Positions 45,901-56,800 of a stretch of 64,000 nucleotides of DNA are shown here, piece after piece. The stretch comes from Streptomyces sp. NBRC 110611 (GTDB lineage Bacteria > Actinomycetota > Actinomycetes > Streptomycetales > Streptomycetaceae): NCBI RefSeq assembly GCF_001590865.1, contig NZ_BBUY01000005.1, positions 124,001-188,000 on the forward strand, in the 5' to 3' direction. Positions within the stretch are counted from its first letter, which is position 1. The number at the start of each line of letters is the position of its first letter. Under the pieces are notes generated by a model. It made no database searches. It saw nothing but the letters and a program-made list of their open reading frames with translations, and was not told where the DNA came from. Made by a program: the position numbers and the translations under genes.

Positions 45901-47877
45901 GTCGACCTGTTCGTCGTCCGCCAGCTCGGCTTCGATGACGTCCAGCGCCCTCGCCACCGGCACGTCGAGCCGGAGCAGTGTGCAGCGCAGCCCCGGGTGT
46001 TCGAGGCGGATGGTCTTGAACATGCCGCTGAGCGCCTGGAGCGGGGTGAAGCCGCCTCCGGCGGTGTCCGCACCGGCGCCACCCGTCCCGCCGGCTGCGC
46101 CGGACCCGCCGTCGCCGGCCACGGACAGGCAGTGGACCAGGCGCACCCGGCGCAGGCCCGGCCGGCGCATCAGCGCGCCGGACAGGCCGAGCAGGGCGGT
46201 GAACTCGTCCGTCAGCAGGGCGGGTCCGCCCTCGGTCACGGGCGGGCACCAGACGATCTCGTCCGGCAGCGCCCCCCGCTCGGTCAGCCGGTCCAGCAGG
46301 CGCCGCCAGTCGCCGGGCGCCGCCGGGTCCAGCCGGAAGGAGCCGTCGGCCTCCTCCGTGAAGCCGGGGCCGTGTCCGACGCGTACGGTGTGCCGGCCCC
46401 AGGAGCCGTCGGGGACCTGGCCCGCCGGGTCGATCAGCAGCCGGGTACCGGACGGTGCCGGACCGGGGGCGGGGTGCCGGAGCGGGGCGTCCTCCCAACG
46501 GCCTTCCAGGTGGAGTACGTCGGGAGCGGCCGCCGGCGCCCCGGCCGTCTCCTCGCCATCGCCCGGGACCGGTTCCGGTTCCTGCGGCGCGGCTTCGCCG
46601 CCCGGCACGGATGCGGGCCGCGGCGCGGCCACGCGGGCACCGACGGTCTCGTGGAGGTGGGCGGCCAGCGCCTCGACCGTGTTGTGCTCGAAGAGCAGCG
46701 TCGGGTACAGCTCGGTGGCCAGCGCCTCCTCCAGCTCCCGTACGACCGAGAGCAGCGCGGTGGACTCCAGCCCCAGCTCGTAGAAGCCGCGTTCGGGGTC
46801 GATCGCCTCGGGGCCGGTGCCCAGCTGCCCGGCGAGCAGGGCGGCGATCAGCTCGCGCAGCGCGGCCGGGCCGCCGTCCGCCGCGGACTCCGCGTCCGGG
46901 CCCGGGTCCGGGTCCGGTTCCGGGTCCGGCGCGCCGGCCGGCCGGCCGGCGGATGCCACGGCCGGCTCCGCCGCCGTGCCCACCTCGGTCAGCCGGCTGA
47001 TCGAGCCGGTCTCCCGTACGCGCTTGGAGGTCAGGCCGTGCAGCCACATCTGCCGCACCCCGTCCGCATCGTAGAAGTCCAGGTCGCAGCTGTTGAGGTC
47101 GGCGTCCTGGCCGGCGTAACGGGGTGGCCGGGCGTGCACCCGGTTGTCCCCGCCCAGGGCCCGGCGGGCGCGGAAGGACTCGATGTAGAGGGGGATGTAC
47201 GGCTTGCGGTCCTGCGGGGCCACCGCCCCGGAGTGGCGCGCGACGTCCTCGGCGAACTGGGTGGGCAGCAGCGTCGAGGAGTCCAGGACGGCCGGGTGCA
47301 GGTGGAAGTAGTCCAGGTAGCCGGCGGCCTGGCGGCTGACCTGGATGTCGGCGAGGAGTTCGCCGTCGGCGACGTGCAGGGTGCCCCGTCCGCGCATGAA
47401 CTCGCCGTGCACGATGCCCGCGGCGCGCACCTCCCGGTACAGCTCCGCGAGGTCCGCGGTGCGGCCGGCACGGGCCCGCAGCGCGTCCAGGTCGATGCGG
47501 TGGCGGGGGAACGGCTCCCCCAGGCGCAGTTCGCACTCCAGCACCTCGGCCGGCGCGCCCCGCCCGCCGGTGCGCAGCAGCGGGATGCCGCGCACCGCGA
47601 TCCGGTGCCGGCCCGCGGCCGTACCGGTGAACCGGAACTCCAGCTCGGTGTCGAACTCCTCGCCGGCCGCGACGGCCTGCTGGAACAGGATCCGCCGCAG
47701 CTCGGCGGTCTCGGTATCCACGCCCTTCGATCGCAGGATCCGGTAGATCAGGTCGAGGAACGAGACCCCGGGAAGGATGCTCGTGCCGTGCACCGTGTGA
47801 TCGCGCATCACCGGGTCGGTGTGGCGGACCACTACGGTGCACTCCAGCCCGTGCAGGGCGTCCGTCGTGTTGCTCAA
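39958..47877 (-). CDS. PKS-B: DH-ACP-KR-KS (trans-AT type) fused to DH-KR-ACP (cis-AT type)
   Basis: This 2639-residue protein starts at TTG (47877), 10 bp after the PKS-A stop, with AGAGGACGAG upstream; the first ATG would delete the start of DH. The order is DH1 (about 10-290, [10 protein letters not shown]), ACP1 (S about 371, LGLESTALL), KR1 (about 450-930, GGLGGVG, SDYACAN) and KS (about 965-1390, C1134 in TMCSSSL, EAHGTGT, KSNVGH). These are of trans-AT style with no AT. The linker carries GREAM and a carrier-like insert without a Ser. Then come DH2 (about 1690-1980, [20 protein letters not shown]), KR2 (about 1980-2410, [17 protein letters not shown]) and ACP2 ([10 protein letters not shown] about 2511), all close to cis-AT PKS sequences. 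A C-terminal helical docking region (about 2560-2639) follows. DH1-ACP1-KR1 complete the module begun by the last KS of PKS-A. The second module has no AT at all. Confidence 0.93.
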   Translation of the reverse strand: MSNTTDALHGLECTVVVRHTDPVMRDHTVHGTSILPGVSFLDLIYRILRSKGVDTETAELRRILFQQAVAAGEEFDTELEFRFTGTAAGRHRIAVRGIPLLRTGGRGAPAEVLECELRLGEPFPRHRIDLDALRARAGRTADLAELYREVRAAGIVHGEFMRGRGTLHVADGELLADIQVSRQAAGYLDYFHLHPAVLDSSTLLPTQFAEDVARHSGAVAPQDRKPYIPLYIESFRARRALGGDNRVHARPPRYAGQDADLNSCDLDFYDADGVRQMWLHGLTSKRVRETGSISRLTEVGTAAEPAVASAGRPAGAPDPEPDPDPGPDAESAADGGPAALRELIAALLAGQLGTGPEAIDPERGFYELGLESTALLSVVRELEEALATELYPTLLFEHNTVEALAAHLHETVGARVAAPRPASVPGGEAAPQEPEPVPGDGEETAGAPAAAPDVLHLEGRWEDAPLRHPAPGPAPSGTRLLIDPAGQVPDGSWGRHTVRVGHGPGFTEEADGSFRLDPAAPGDWRRLLDRLTERGALPDEIVWCPPVTEGGPALLTDEFTALLGLSGALMRRPGLRRVRLVHCLSVAGDGGSGAAGGTGGAGADTAGGGFTPLQALSGMFKTIRLEHPGLRCTLLRLDVPVARALDVIEAELADDEQVDVRYRAGRRTVRRYREVPVAGRPWRPRDGGVYLITGGLGGVGLAFARHLARHHRARLVLCGRSPLDARGERRIAELTALGAEVLHHRADVASAHEVAELVAAARRRFGALHGVIHAAGVLRDGLVPGKTAADAEAVLAAKVAGTVHLDRATRQEPLDFFALCSSTAASWGNAGQSDYACANAFLDAFAVERNRLVTVGERAGRTVSVGWPAWRDGGMGLTPTAEAGLRSMGMEPLDAVTGPAILLTALAGTAGHLIALAGDRQRMTEAIGRHAPAFQQMVLGAEAPPPRTRPRHSAEDDRAEDADGTAIAIVGISGRYPMAEDLGEFWDNLRAGRDCITEVPADRWDHDAVYAPERGTPGRTYGRWGGFLSEVDAFDPLFFHISPKEAAVIDPQERLFLQTVWHTFEDAGHAPSAWKGRKVGVYVGVMYNQYQLYGVRGPGEPGGLVPSSFNAAIANRVSYFLDLRGPSIALDTMCSSSLTAIHQACESIRRGECEAAVAGGVNLSVHPNKYLLLGQSSFLSTDGRCRSFGADGDGYVPGEGVGAVLLRPLRDALRDGDRIHAVVRGAALNHGGRTSGFSVPNPQAQAELMTDAFRRSGTDPATLGYIEAHGTGTSLGDPIEVAGLEKAFAESGAPGGPAAAPVPIGSVKSNVGHLESAAGIAAVTKVVLQLKHRELVPSLHAEQLNTAVDWARSRFRVQREVAPWRAPDGAPLRAGISSFGAGGANAHVVLEAYEGDAARPGSPDPEQGARDRLFVFSAKDEDRLRALAERFTAFLGPHAGDPGHLTDRLAGILDDLLGVAPQRTGGPAAVGSGDGPETLAELGLDYPLLTILRQRIEEELGCGLPPSAVHGEATLQSLAAVLRTTGADGRPAPAGTGPLPAVPLDDLAFTLHTGREAMDERLAVIASDVRTLIERITAWLGGGALPAGTHRGRRDRGAGRPAPEELRSAAERGDLELLARAWVAGAEIDLGPVADGGRPPRRMSLPGYPFARTRCWIEPAPVRPAVTSAAPSAAPSAGAVPRPEPVPAAGPSVLELPDGSVHLAWDLSLADQPWLADHTVGGTVLLPGTAFLALAARLGAAVDCGLVEELTLQAPLPLPETGRVRLSVRASAPDATGRRTVTVHARPDGAPAGAPWTQHATGVLATADPAAATADPAGPADRDLPWPPAGAEPVPTQGLYPGLAEAGLDYGPAFQGLRAVRRGTDGALYAEVALPRAEGAGGPEHTGAFDVHPALLDAALHAVAHGSFVADPARPHVPFTWRGVRLHGAVAAPGELRVRIRAAGRDTVAVHATDPAGRPVADIAALVLRPLSPGGGESVADALFRTDWTEPAAAAGGDPAVPRCAVLGPDRLGLAEALAAAGVTAPVHPSLDALRAAGPVPELVLVPCAASGTSGDPDGPAAGAHTAARRALAHVQAWTDDARLSAARLVFVTRGAVATGPGEHLADLGSAALWGLVRSAQSEHPGRFVLADLDRTDTPAALTALLSAATGSDAAGDEPQLAVRQGGVRVPRLVRTAPAATDGAAPWRPDGTVLITGASGTLGGLVARHLVTEHGVRNLLLAGRRGPDAPGAAALEAELTDLGAHVTTVACDTADRDAVRRLLAAVPADRPLTAVVHAAGVLDDATVGELTPGRLDAVLRPKADAAWLLHDLTRDADLSAFVLFSSAAGVLGGPGQGNYAAANAFLDALARHRRELGLPGVSLAWGRWESAAGMAGALDAADRRRMDRSGIRALSEADGLRLLDLAGGAAEPQLIPIRLDLAALAAQAGPGAVPPLLRGLVPAPGRQAADAAADGADGVAEALRRTLTGLSEPEQAARLSVLVRGQAAEVLGYPGPEAIEADRPFSELGFDSLTAVVFRNGLQAVTGLRLPATLTFDHPTPGELAGHLRDELGGDGGQSPVLRILAELDRLEGMVDEVAQDAAVGDRLATRLRDLAARLTAPGQEPAGRPEDGDDLLARMDAATDDEFFAYLDQQLGTE

Positions 47878-47887
47878 GGCTCGTCCT

Positions 47888-50800
47888 CTAGAAGCGCAGT
47901 TCGAGAAAGGGGGTGGACTGGTGTGGGGCGTCATCCGCGTCCGGGAGCGGGCCGTGGCCGGCGGGTCGCTCCCCGGCCGGCCCCGCCCCGTCGTGCTCCG
48001 GGGCCGGCTGCGGGAACCAGTACCGGCGGCGCCGGTAGCGGACCGGGTCCAGCGCGGTCCGGCGCACCGGATGCCGGTCGCGAAGCGCCGGATCCAGGTC
48101 GCTGACGATCATGTGGGCGTTGGTGCCGCCGAACCCGAACGAGCTGACGCCCGCCCGGCGCACCCCGCCCCGCCCCGGCCAGTCCCGCAGTTCCCGCACC
48201 GGATACAGCGGTGAGGTCTCGAACCGGAACCGGGGGTTGACCGTCCCGCAGTTCAGCGTGGGCGGCAGCTGACCGTGCCGGACCGCCAGGATCACCTTGA
48301 TCAGGCCGGCGATCCCGGCGGCGCTCAGCAGGTGACCGATATTGGTCTTCACGCTGCCGACGCCGCAGTATCCGGACTCGTCGGTGGTCCGGCGGAACAC
48401 CTCGGTCAGCGCCTTGAGTTCCATCGGGTCCCCGATCATGGTCCCGGTGCCGTGCGCCTCGACGTACGAGATCTCCGCGGCGCTCACCCCGGCGGCGCTC
48501 AGCGCCCGGGCGATCACATCCCGCTGGGCGTCGGGGTTGGGGGTGGTGATCCCCATCGTGCGGCCGTCATTGTTGACCGCGCTGCCGTCGATGACCGCGT
48601 ACACCCGGTCGCCGTCGCGCAGCGCGTCGTCCAGCCGCTTGAGCAGCAGCACCCCGGCGCCCTCGCCCAGCACGATGCCGTCGGCGCGCTCGTCGAAGGT
48701 GTGGCAGCGCCCGGTGGGCGACAGTGCCCGGCCCTGGCTCATGCCGACGAACGGCACCTGGTCCAGCAGGATCTCCACCCCGCCGGCCAGCGCCAGCTCG
48801 CATTCGCCGGCCCGCAGGCTCTGCGCCGCCAGGTGGACGCTGAGCAGCGACGACGAACAGGCGGAGTCCACCACGGCGTTGGGGCCGCGCAGGTCCAGGT
48901 AGTGGGCGACGTGGGCGGTGATGAAGTTCTGCGCCAGACCGCTGATGCTGTCCTTGCCGGCCGCCGCGTGGTACGAGCCGAAGTTGGCGGTACGGGCCCC
49001 GGCGAAGACCCCCACCCGGCGTCCGGCGACCTCGTCCGGACGGTACCCGGCGTCGGCCAGGCACTCGGCGCTGACCTCCAGGAACTGCCGGACCAACGGG
49101 TCGACCTGGGGGGCGGAGGCCTCGTCCATCCGGAAGTGCTCCGGGTCGAAGTCCTCGATGGCGTCCAGGAACCCGCCCCACTTGCTGATGGTCCGGCCGG
49201 GCTCATGGCGCGGCGAGTAGTAGCGGCCGGCGTCCCAGCGGGAGGCGGGGACCTCGGTGACGGAGCTGGTGCCGGACGCGAGGTTCCGCCAGAAGGCGTC
49301 CTGGTCGGGCGCGCCGGGGAAGTGGCAGGCCAGCCCGATCACGGCGATCCGGCCGGCGGGCGCCGGCTCGGGCTCCGGCTCCGGCCGGGACTGGGGCACC
49401 GCCACCGGCTCCGGCTCGGGCTCGGGCTCGGGCTCGGGCTGAGGCTCCGGCTCGAACTGTGGTTCCGGTTCCGGCTGCGACCGCGAGGTGTTCTCCGCCA
49501 CCGCGCCCTGCTCCCGCAGATGCGTGGCCAGCCGGCGCAGTGTGGGGTGTTCCAGGAAGGCGGAGGGCTCGACGGTGACGCCCACCGCCCGCTCCACCCC
49601 GGCCAGCAGCTGGGCGATCATGATCGAGTCCACGCCGAAGTCGGCGAAGTTGACGTCCGCGTCCAAGGCGGCCGCGTCCAGGCGCAGTTGTCCGGCGAAC
49701 ACCTCGGTCAGCCGGGCACACAGCGCGGCGTCGGCGGCATCGCCGGCGTCACCGGCGCGGGGGGCTGCCGTACGCCCGGTCTCCGCGGACGGTACCGGCC
49801 CGGAAGCGGCGGCCGGGGCGGGCGCGGGCCGGCCGGCCCGTTCCGGCACCCGCAGCACCCGGTCCGGGTCGAACGCGGCGGTGTCCACCACGCAGGGCAG
49901 CAGCACCGGCCGCCCCGGCACCGCCATGGCGCGGTGCAGCAGCGCCAGGCCCGCCTCGGTCGGCAGGGTGCGCAGCCCGAGGCCCCGGTAGGCGTCGGTG
50001 GTGACCTCCGGCATGCCCATCGACCGCCAGCTCGGCCACTGCAACGACCGGAAGCAGGTGCGCCCGACGGCCGCCTGGTACTCCGCGTAGCGGTCCATGA
50101 AGGAGTTGGCGAGCGCGTAGTCGCTGATGCCGGCGCCGAGCACCGGCGCCTCGCCGGACACCGACGAGCACAGCACGAAGAACCGCAGCGGATCCTCGGC
50201 GCACGCCTCGGCCAGCTCCTGCAGACCGGCGACCTTGGGCTCCAGGACCGTGCGCATCTCCTCGACCCGCTTACCGACGAACGCCGGGTTGGCGGTCAGG
50301 CCCAGGCCCGCGCAGTGCACGACCCCGGCGAGCGGACCGTGCTCGGCACGGACGGCGGCCAGGGTGGACCGCAGCCGGCCGGCGTCGTCCAGGCGGCCGT
50401 CGACGACGTCGATGCGCACGCCGGGACGGTCCAGGGCGAGCAGGTCGCGCAGCCGCGCCGCGGTCTCCGGATCGGTGCCGGGGTCCGCGCACAGCGCCTC
50501 CCACCGGTCGCGTGCGGGCAGCGGGCGGCGGCCCATCAGGACCAGCCGGTCGGCGCCGCGCGCGACGAGGTCCGCGGCGACCGCCCGGCCCAGCGCGCCG
50601 GTGCCACCGGTGATCAGTACCGGCCGGCCGGACAGACCCGCGCGCCAGTCCGCCGGCCCGTCCGCTCCGGGCTCCGGGGCCTGCTCCAGGTGCGGCAGGT
50701 AGCGGACGCCCTCGCGTACACAGGCCTCGGTGTACGTACCGGAGGCGGCCAGTTCGCGCGCGACGAGCTCCCGCAGCCGCCCGGTGGTCAGGGCGTACGC

Positions 50801-53800
50801 GTCCACGTCGACGGTCCGGGCGGTCATCCCGCGGTACTCGGCCGGCAGCATCCGCACGAGCCCGGCGAACGCCGCGCCGCGCAGGCTGGGACGTTCCGCC
50901 CGGAAGGCGGTCAGCCCCTGCGTGAAGTGCAGGTAGCACAGGCCCGTGGTGCGGTGCCGCGCCACCAGTTCCTGGGCCAGGACGATCCGGGCCCAGCTCT
51001 CCCGCACCCGGTCGCACGGCCGCGGCGAGACGTCCACCAGGTCGACGACCGCGGCGATCCGGACGTCGTCGGCCGTTAGCCGGCCGGCGAGCCGGGCGCC
51101 CTCGTCGGCGGCGGCGTCCTGCTCCTCGTCCAGCACGACGACCACGGCGTCCGGGCCGAACAGCCCCCGGGCGAGCGCCTCGTTGGCGGGGTTGGCCAGC
51201 ACCAGGACGGGGCCCGGGAGGGCCGTTCCGCCGGCACCGGCGGCGCGCTCGCCGGCGGTGGCCCGCTCGTCGTCCGGGCGCCACGCCTTGGCCAGCAGCA
51301 GCTCCCCGTCGCCGGGGGCCGGCCGGGCGACGGCCGGCGCCGGGGCCGGGGCCGGGGCCTGGGCCTGGGCCTGGGCCGTTGTGGACGGCCGCGGTTGTTC
51401 ACCGCCGAGCCAGTGCCGGTCCCGGGCGAACGGATAGGTCGGCAGGGTGGTCCGCCGCGGGGCGGCACCCCCGTGCCCCGTCGCTGACAGGGCCGTCCAG
51501 TCCACCTCGGCCCCGGCGACCCACAGCCGGGCCACCTGTTCGAGGTCCCCGTCCCGGAGGATCCGGTCGAGGTACTGCCGCCCCTCGGGTTCGGCCAGCC
51601 AGTCGTGCCGGCCGTCCGCGGCCGCGTCACTGCCGGTGAACAGGGCGCCGGCACTGGCCGGTGCGCCCTGCTCGGCGAACCGGCCGAGCGCTGCCCGGAG
51701 TTCGTCGTGCGTACCGGCGACCACGGCCAGCCGGGACGCCATCGGCACCCGGCCCACCCGCGCGGTATGGGCCAGCTCGGCGAGCGAGGCGGCGGGGCCG
51801 CGGCCGAGGAAGTCCGCCGTCCGGGCGGCGTAGGCGCGCAGCCGCTCGGGGGTGCGGGCCGACAGGACGAACAGCTGCCGTCCGCCGTCCGCGCCATCGG
51901 CCGCCGGGCGGCCGGGCGCCGTTGCGGGCGCCTCCTCCAGCACGACGTGCGCGTTGACCCCGCCGAAGCCGAACGAGCTGACGCCCGCGCGCAGCGGCAG
52001 CGGATCGCCGGCGGCGTCGGCCGGGCGCCAGTCGCGTGCCTCCAGCACCGGTGCGAACCGGCTGCCGTCGAGGCGGATCAGCGGGTTGAGCCGCTGGACG
52101 TGCAGGGTCGCGGGCAGCCGCCGGTGGCGCATGGCCAGCAGCACCTTGACCACGCCCGCCACGCCCGCGGCCGGCTCCAGGTGCCCGATGTTGCTCTTGA
52201 CGGTGCCCAGCCCGACCTCCGTGCCGGGCGCCTCCCCGGCGAGCCGCCGGTACGCCTGCTGGATGGCGTCCACCTCGACGGGGTCGCCGAGTTCGGTGCC
52301 GGTGCCGTGCATCTCGACGTACGAGACGGTCTCGACCGGCACCGCGGCGTCGCGGTAGGCGGTCACCAGCAGATCGGCCTGCGCCGAGGGGTTGGGCGCG
52401 GTGAGCGAGGTGGCGTGACCGCCGTGGTTGACCGCGCTGCCGCGGATCACCCCGTGCACCCGGTCGCCGTCGGCCAGCGCCCGCGACAGCGGCTTGAGGA
52501 CCAGGGCCGCGACGCCCTCGCCCTTGACGTAGCCGTTGGCGCCGCTGTCCATGGCCTTGCAGCGGCCGTCGGGGGCGAGCACCCCGAGCTGGTGGCCGCT
52601 GACGATGGTCTGCGGCGACAGGACCAGGCTCACCCCGCCCGCGATGGCCAGTTCGCTCTCGCCGTCCCGCAGCGAGCGGACCGCCCGGTGCAGGGCCACC
52701 AGGGAGCTGGAGCAGGCGGTGTCGATGCTCTCGCTCGGGCCGCGCAGGTCCAGCAGGTAGGAGAGCCGGTTGGCGAGCATGGTGCGGGCCAGGCCGGCCC
52801 CGGAGTACGCGTTGGGCTCGGTGCCCTCCCCGCCTAGCACCATGGACTCGTAGTCGGTGAACTGGGTGCCCACGAAGACGCACACACCGCGCCCGGCCAG
52901 CTGGTCCGCGCGGCAGCCCGCGTCCTCCAGCGCCTTCCAGCTCTCCTCCAGGAAGAGCCGGTGCTGGGGGTCCATGACCTCGGCCTCCAGCGGCGAGATC
53001 TTGAAGAACAGCGGGTCGAACCGGTCGACGTCGTCGAGGAATCCGCCCCAGCGGGGGGTGCCCGGGAAGCGGTCGGCCAGCTCGCGCCAGTCCCAGCGCT
53101 CGGCGGGTGCCTCGGTGATCAGGTCGCGGCCCTGCGCCAGGTTGTCCCAGTACGCGTCCAGGTCGGGGGCGCCGGGGAAGCGGCCGCTCATGCCGATGAC
53201 GGCGATGGGCTCGGGCTCTTCGGCACCGTGACGGTCACGCTCGCGGCCGCCGGCCGCCGGGGCGGTTCCGGTGCGGGGGGCCGGTGCGGCGGCGGACGCC
53301 GGCGCGGCGACGGGCCCGTGCTGCGGGGCCGGCGGGGGAACCGGTGCCGGTGCGTGCACGCGGCGCAGGTCCTCGGCGAACTCCGCCACCAGGTGGGCGG
53401 CGAGCTTGGTGATCGTGTTGGCGGAGAACAGCGCGGTGGTCGGGACATCGATGCCGTAGCGCTCGCCCAGCTCGTGGGAGAGCGTCTTGAGCCCGAAGGA
53501 GTCGAGACCGTACTCCCCGAAGCCCGCATCGGCCTCCAGCGCGCCGGCCGGCATATCGAGCACCGTGGCCAGTATCCCGCGCAACTCCCTTGCGCAGGCC
53601 GCCTCCAGCTGTGCTCCGTGCACCGCCGGCCGGGCGGCGCCGGCCACGGCGGGAGCGGTACCGGCGGGAGCGGTACCGGCGGTGGCGGTACCGGTGGGGG
53701 CGGTCACGGACGGCCCGGCGGGGGCCGCGGCCCGCTCGTGCCCCTGCGGGCGACCGCGCTCGCCGCCCTCGGCGGCCAGGACGTGGGCCCGCACCCGCTC

Positions 53801-56800
53801 CGGGTCGCCGGGGACCGCCATCAGCCGGCTGCGTCCGCTGCTCAGCGCGAGGTCCAGCACCCGCTCGCCCTCGGCGGACTCCAGGTAACGGAAGCCCGTG
53901 GTGGCCAGGTAGCGCGCCTCGTCGTCCTCCTGGACGTGCATCCCGCCCTCGCGCCACATCGGCCAGTCGACGGCCACCGTCACGCCGTGGCGTTCGCCCA
54001 CGGCCCGACGGGCCGCGCGTTCGGCCGCGAAGCCGTCCAGGAAGCGGGCGCCGAAGCCGTAGTCGACCAGGCCGTAATCGCCCAGGTGTCCGGCGGTGGA
54101 GGCGTAGAGCAGGAAGAGGTCCAGCCGCTCGTCACCGGTCGCCGCGTCGAGGGCGAGGGTGCCCTCCGTACGGACCCTGAGCTGTGCGCGCAGCTCGGTG
54201 AGGTCCTTGTCGGCCAGCGGCCGTTCGCTCACCGTGCCGGCCAGGTGGCAGATGCCGTGCAGTGCGCCCCAGCGGGTGCGGACGGCGGCGACCACCTCGG
54301 CCATCCGGGCGGCGTCGGCGGCGTCGCCCTGGAAGTAGTCGGCCTGTGCGCCCAGTTCCCGCAGCTCGCGCAGCCACGCCTCCTTGGCGGCGTCCAGTGG
54401 CGAGCGGCCGACCAGCGCCAGCCGGGCACGGTGCCGTACGGCGAGGGTCCGGGCCAGGTGGCGGCCGAGCCCGCCCATACCGCCGGTGAGGAGATAGACG
54501 CCGTCCTGACGGAACGTCACTGCCTCGCCGGACCCGGCCAGTTCCGCCGGGGTCAGTTCCCGCTGGTGCTGGGTGCGGCGCTCACCGGCGTCGTGGCGGA
54601 CCACCGCGGCGTCCACGTGTGCGGCGGCCAGTTCGGCCAGCAGGGCCGGCGTGTCGTGGGGGCCGGTGAAGCGGATGACCGAGAACGCGGTACCGGGCGT
54701 GATGGCCCGCAGCGAGCCGGCGAAACCGCCCCACGCCTCGGCGAGCGCCAACGCCCCGTCCGGCCCGTCCTCGCGGACGGCCACCTGGATGCGGGCGAGG
54801 GCCGCGGTGCCGGCCGCGCCGAACGCCTTCAGCAGCAGGAACAGCGCCTCGGGCCCGTGCGCCAGGCGCTCGGAGAGGCTGCCGGGAGGTGCCCCCTCCC
54901 CCGCGACGCCCGGCACAGGCCCCAGCGGCCACAGGTGTGCCACGCGGGTGATCCGCAGCCCGGCGGCGCGCAGGGCACCGGCCAGCCGGACGTGGTCCTC
55001 GGGGCTGTCGGGGCGCACCTCGTAGGTGCGGCCGTCCAGTTCGCGGAAGCGGGCGCCGGGGCGGACCACCACCGGGTCGCCCGGCAGCCGGGCGGCCAGG
55101 GCGTCGTCCGCGCACAGGGCCAGCAGCGTGCCCCCGTCCCGGTCGCCCGCCGCCGGCACCGGTGCGTGCCGCCATTCGGTCCCGAACAGCAGCACATCGG
55201 CGGCCAGGGCCGGTGCCGGATCCGGCACGGCGGCCAGGGCCGTCCCGTCCGCGCCGGCCGCGCGCTCCCCCGTGGGGAACCAGTGGCGTTCGGCCGCGAA
55301 GGGGTAGGTGGGCAGGGAGCGGCGGCGCGGCACCGAGCGGTAGAGCCGGCGCCAGTCGACCGCCGCCCCCCGCACCCAGGCGTCGCCGATCGCGTCGAGA
55401 GAGGTCTCGCCGGCGGCCGGCACGGGCGGGACGGCGCCGCGTTCGACCCGTCCGGTGCGGACGGCACGGACGTCCTCGGGCCGGCCCGCGAGCCAGCCGG
55501 CCAGGCGGTCCCGCGCCTCCGCGCCGTCGTGGGCCACGAAGGCCAGCCGCTCGGGGAAGTCGGCGCGCCCGGCCTGGAGGGTGTAGGCGGTGCCGGTCAG
55601 ATCGCCGGTCCAGTGGGGCGCGTCCCCGGCGACGAACGCCCGCGCATAGGCGCGCAGCCGCTCCGGGTCCCGGGCGGACAGGGTGAACAGGACCGGGTCC
55701 GCGCCCGGCCCGGCCTGCGCGGCGGCGGGTCCGGCCTCGGCGGCGGGTCCGGCCTCGGCGGCCGCGTCCCGGCCCGCTCCGGCGGGCGGCTCGTCGGCCA
55801 TGTACTCCTCCAGCACCACGTGGGTGTTCACTCCTCCATAGCCGAATGCGCTGATACCGACGCGGCGGGGCAGGTCGCGCCCGTCCGGGCCGGCCGGGCG
55901 GGGCCAGTCCCGTGCCTCGCCCAGCACGTGGAACGGCGAACCGGCCAGCTTCAGATAGCCGTTGAGCTCCTGGACGTTCGGGTTGGCGGGCGTCCGTCCG
56001 TGCCGCATGCTCAGGACGGCGCGCAGCAGCGCGGAGACGCCGGCGGCCGGTTCCAGGTGCCCGATGGTGTTCTTCAGGGCGGCGAGTCCGCAGTGCGGCC
56101 GCTCGGGCGCCGGCAGGCCCCGGCGGTCGTAGAGCTCGGCGAAGGCCTGCCGCAGCCCGTTGACCTCGGCCGGGTCACCGATGACGGTGCCGGTGCCGTG
56201 GGTCTCGATGTAGCCGATGGTGCGCGGGTCGACGCCGGCCTTCTCGTGTGCGGCGACGATCACTTCGGCCTGTGCGGTGGGGTTGGGCGCGGTGAGCGAG
56301 TTGGCCCGCCCGCCGTGGCCGACGGCGGTGCCGCGGACGACCGCGTGGATCGGGTTGCCGTCGGCGAGTGCCGTGCTCAGCCGCTTGAGGACGACGGCGC
56401 CGACCCCCTCGCCCCGTACGTAGCCGTTGGCGTCCTTGCCGAAGGCCCGGCCCACGCCGTCGGGGCTGAGCATGCCGGCCCGCTCCAGGGACGAGAAGGT
56501 GACCGGCGAGAGCATCACGCTGACGCCGCCGGCGATCACCGTGTCGCAGTGGCCGAGCTCCAGCGCCTCGGCCGCGCGGTGCAGCGCCACCAGGGAGCTG
56601 GAGCACGCGGTGTCGACGGGCTCGCTGGGGCCGCGCAGGTCGAGGTGGTACGAGATCCGGTTGGCCAGCATCGAGGGGGCGAGCCCGGTCGAGGCGTAGG
56701 CGTCGGTCCTGGCACCGGAGCGCTGGATCAGCTCCGCGTACTCCGAGGCGCCGACTCCGACGAACAGGCCGGTGCGGGTGCCCGCGAGCGAGCCGGGGTC

